Of a DNA stretch of 64,000 bases, positions 61,381 through 64,000 are shown in pieces. This stretch comes from Diadema setosum (Eukaryota > Echinodermata > Echinoidea > Diadematoida > Diadematidae), in contig NC_092693.1 of the NCBI RefSeq assembly GCF_964275005.1, positions 20,451,706 through 20,515,705 of the forward strand, read 5' to 3'. Numbering within the stretch: position 1 is the first letter of the stretch; the number at the start of each line of letters is the position of its first letter. The notes under the pieces were generated by a model. The model saw nothing but the letters and a program-made list of their open reading frames with translations, was not told the origin of the DNA and searched no databases. A program made the position numbers and the translations under genes.

Positions 61381-62477
61381 AATGTAAGGTTTACTAAAGG
61401 TATGTTTCCGGGGGCACACTCGAGGATGCGAGGCTACCATCTATACACTAAATTTACTCATAAGTAAATATTATAGTGTATAGGTATTATAATGTATATT
61501 AATAATGAATTATGATTTTCTCCCCAGGGGCGAAAATTTTGCATTTTAGTTATGAAATTGACACCTTTTAGACAAGAAAAGTGCCTTTATTGTTCATATT
61601 GTTCTTTAAATAATAGATTAATTATTTGTTACAGGGAGCACTGGGGGGGGGGGACCGTTTTGTCCCCCAAATTTTATTTTATTTTATTTTATTTTTTTTT
61701 TTGGGGGGGGGGGGGCAAGTGCCACCCCTGCAACCCCTCCCCCTCCCCCGCTTCCGGCGCCCTTGTTCTTATACCTATATTATCTATACCAATTTCAGCA
61801 TCATCCTTCTTCGATTTGTGTTGCTGAAGATATCAACCACCTCTTCCAGGTTGATCACTTTGTGGTAGTGAATATGGAGAAGCCCAAGAGACGTTAGTTG
61901 AGCTTGGGTCATGCTGGCTTTTTGTTTTTGTTTTTGTTTTATTTTGGTTGTTGTTGTTGTTGTTGTTGTTTTATCTTTAAAAATCATTCTTCTGTTGTAT
62001 TTGGAGCTTTGCCCGGGAAGACGTTTTCACTTTTTTTTTGTTCAAGCGGACCCTGCTCGCTAGCAGGGGGAGGGGGAGGGTTCGTCCGAACCCCCTGAAA
62101 CCCCCCCCCCCCCCTGAAACGTACCCATACCGTACGGTACCCACCTTTGAAAATGAGTATTGCGATAAATCGAACCCTCTATTCCAGTCCAAGATGCATG
62201 AATTATTCAGCAAGTTGGGCGTAGATTCAATTCTCGATGTAGTATGCATATAACGGCACGAGCGTGCATGTGAGTGAGGCCGAGGCGAGGGCCGTCGACT
62301 GCTAGCTCGCCTCGCGTCGTTGCCGCGCCGGCGTAGCGCGCTAAATCTAGGTACTGCATAGCCAGCCGGCCGGCCGGCCACTCACCTCAGCTCAGTGCTA
62401 ACAAAGTGCCATGGCACTGTGACTCTTCTCAGACTGGCGCCACCTTTTGGCCGGGAAAAAAGAGGAAGTATTTTTTT

Positions 62478-62960
62478 TTTTTTATCAGAGTGAAATGGTT
62501 TTATCAGAGTGAAATGGTTTTAGCGCAGTGAAATGGTTTCGTCAGAGTGATATGGCACGCTAAAGTGAAATGACTTTTTTTTTTACGGAAAATGAAATGA
62601 TTTTGTTTTTTCTTGAAAAGTTAAATGACTTTAGGGGAAAAGTCAAATGTTTTTGGTTAAAAAGTGAAATACATTTGTGAAGAGTGAAATGAATTTTTAT
62701 TCAAAAGTGAAATGTATTTTTGTGAAAAGTGAAATGAATTTTTATTTAAAAGTGAAATGTATTTTAGTGAAAAGTGAAATAAATTTTTATTTAAAAGTGA
62801 AATGTATTTTTGTGAAAAGTGAAATGAATTTTTATTCAAAAGTGAAATGTATTTTTGTTAAAAGTGAAATGTATTTTTGTAAAAAGTAAAATAAATGTTG
62901 GTGAGTGGAATGTATTTGTTAAGAGTGAAATGAATATTGGCTGGAGTGAAATGAATTTTG
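62478..62960 (-). repeat. Right outer tandem-repeat domain of the foldback element
   Basis: Reverse-complement counterpart of 59335-59820. The periodic AAAAGTGAAATG motif produces a repetitive ORF (KSEMNFYSKVKC...) that is not a gene. Confidence 0.9.
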
Positions 62961-62986
62961 TATTGTTTCCCTAATGGCATTCCATA

Positions 62987-63618
62987 TACCGCCGTTAAGT
63001 TTTGCCTGCCATAGTCAGCAGTAATACTATCACATACACGTTGCAAGCTTTAGGGCCTATTCGGCTGGGCATGTACATGAATAAATGCCGTGACTGGCAA
63101 ACTTTGCATTTTGTTTAAAGTGCAGCGGAACCTGTCCGGTCCGTGCCGACAGTCAGAGGGAAGGGACGACCCAGGGACCCACTCATTGCACCTGCATCCT
63201 GAGGGTCCATGGAGACGATGTATAAAGTACGAAGCTTTGATATTTTTAAGTTGAACATCGTGCGATCTGGAGCATGCTTAAAATGATATTTGATTTATTC
63301 TAGTTAAAACAACAGAAATTGATCCTAAATGTCACTTTTTGATGGTTGAAAATCCTTGTGTGTTTTTTTTTTTGTAAGACCTGAGGAAAAAAAAAAACAC
63401 AACTCGTCATCTTTACCTGTGTATCAAAGCATGACAAAGAACCCTTGATGCCCCACGCCTAATGCATGAGAGTTGAGGTTCAAAGAATTATTTTTTAACC
63501 ATTTAAAAACTGTTTATTACCTGTATTATTATTTTTCATGCGCCGCCTTATAATTGCTATCGACACAAGAAAGTTTCGGCAGTCGACAAGTTACAGTATG
63601 TCCCAACAAAAAATTGCA
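62987..63618. other. Non-coding flank right of the palindrome
   Basis: Begins with the right copy of TACCGC. No gene or recognised repeat seen up to the direct repeat at 63619. Confidence 0.6.
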
Positions 63619-64000
63619 TTTTCGCATTGATAACACCCTAAATGATTAAACTGTCTAAATGCTACTTCAGGGTCTTAAAATATAACATCTTAGCTCTATT
63701 TTGCAGAAAACCCCATTCAATTTGGTTAAGCGATCACAGAGAAATGTGGAATGTTGGAAAGCATGTCATGAGTCTGATTCTTCCAAGTCAGTTTAGCACT
63801 TCGATGCTTTTGTGTGTGAATACAATAGACAGAAGGGAAGAGATTCTTGACATCCTCTACAAAATTCCTCATTTCTCTTTGAACACTGAAGCAAATCGAA
63901 TGGAGTTTTCTGTAAGATGTGGGCACTGAGGTATAGTTTCATATCCTGAATTTGTATTTGGATTGATTCACTATTTTAAAGATACCATTGCGGAGGGTCC
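63619..64000 (+). repeat. ~380-bp direct repeat, right copy (may continue past window)
   Basis: Same element and orientation as 57070-57455, from TTTTCGCATTGATAACACCC onward. Shared blocks include AAATGCTACTTCAGGGTCTT or a near match and CATTTCTCTTTGA. The copies differ by scattered substitutions and small indels. Confidence 0.8.

Larger units (their letters stand above)
59307..62986. mobile_element. 3.68-kb foldback transposon, Tu-like, near-perfect palindrome
   Basis: The left end TATGGAACGCCATTAGGGAA is mirrored at the right end (TTCCCTAATGGCATTCCATA). The inverted arms run 59307-61103 and 61141-62986 with a 37-bp loop. Each arm has an outer ~500-bp domain of alternating ~23-bp units built on CATTTCACTTTT, then a unique inner domain that includes a GC-rich block (CGCGCTACGCCGGCGCGGCA), a G-run module and a segment near the loop. 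Arms differ by a few percent, mostly in homopolymers, plus an 80-bp insertion in the right arm. No transposase, so it is non-autonomous. Foldback elements of this structure, with long inverted repeats made of outer tandem and inner unique domains, are known in sea urchin (Tu) and fly (FB); relation to Tu is inferred from structure, not sequence. Confidence 0.88.

Noticed and set aside
61552-62381. Longer ORFs in the palindrome arms (also 59914-60189)
   Set aside because: Mirror-image frames occur in both arms, broken by homopolymers, with low-complexity Gly/Pro content and no domain.
62677-62889. Repetitive protein ORF (KSEMNFYSKVKC repeats)
   Set aside because: It is the translation of the outer tandem domain of the foldback element, with the same pattern in the mirrored arm.
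59307-62986. Palindrome as an assembly artefact
   Set aside because: Arms differ by substitutions and an 80-bp indel, the loop is unique, and the same hexamer flanks both ends. Not fully excluded without reads.

Overview
The window looks like nuclear DNA of a marine invertebrate deuterostome, most likely an echinoderm close to sea urchins. The evidence is AT-rich DNA with short exons in kilobase introns, many TTAA-bounded miniature transposons, tRNA-derived SINEs, and one large foldback element resembling the sea-urchin Tu family. No bacterial operon, CRISPR array or intact transposase gene was found. The species call is inference.

Layout. Positions 1-2289 (minus) carry the first three coding exons of DPM1, the catalytic subunit of dolichol-phosphate-mannose synthase; the gene runs off the left edge. 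About 550 bp away, head to head, lies a complete seven-exon mitochondrial 2,4-dienoyl-CoA reductase gene (DECR1-like, plus, 2842-11655, 349 aa). From 16.4 to 53.2 kb there is a cluster of four SLC10-family (sodium/bile-acid-cotransporter-like) genes: SLC10-1 (minus, 16455-22681, 4 coding exons, 495 aa), SLC10-2 (plus, 28714-34112, 5 exons, 471 aa), SLC10-3 (minus, 43751-45103, intronless, 450 aa) and SLC10-4 (minus, 49537-53174, 5 exons, 485 aa). Each has a signal peptide, an N-glycosylatable beta-rich ectodomain and the SLC10 membrane domain, the layout of vertebrate SLC10A3/SLC10A5. All four keep the ETGxQN sodium-site motif. I joined every spliced model by hand; each closes in frame, and intron phases agree among paralogues.

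From 53.2 kb rightwards I see no host gene. This part holds an inverted pair of repeats rich in AGGTCA half-sites (53.3-53.7 and 57.8-58.6 kb), a ~560-bp MITE, and a 3.68-kb near-perfect palindrome (59307-62986) with tandem-repeat outer arms and a candidate target-site duplication. A ~380-bp direct repeat lies on either side of the palindrome.

The first two genes have housekeeping roles (protein glycosylation precursor supply, beta-oxidation of unsaturated fatty acids). The SLC10 genes look like a local lineage expansion. It shows one intron loss, one fully intronless member, one GC-AG intron and one exon whose similarity suggests gene conversion. The rest is repeat-rich intergenic and intronic DNA with at least five MITE families, several SINEs and two LINE fragments.
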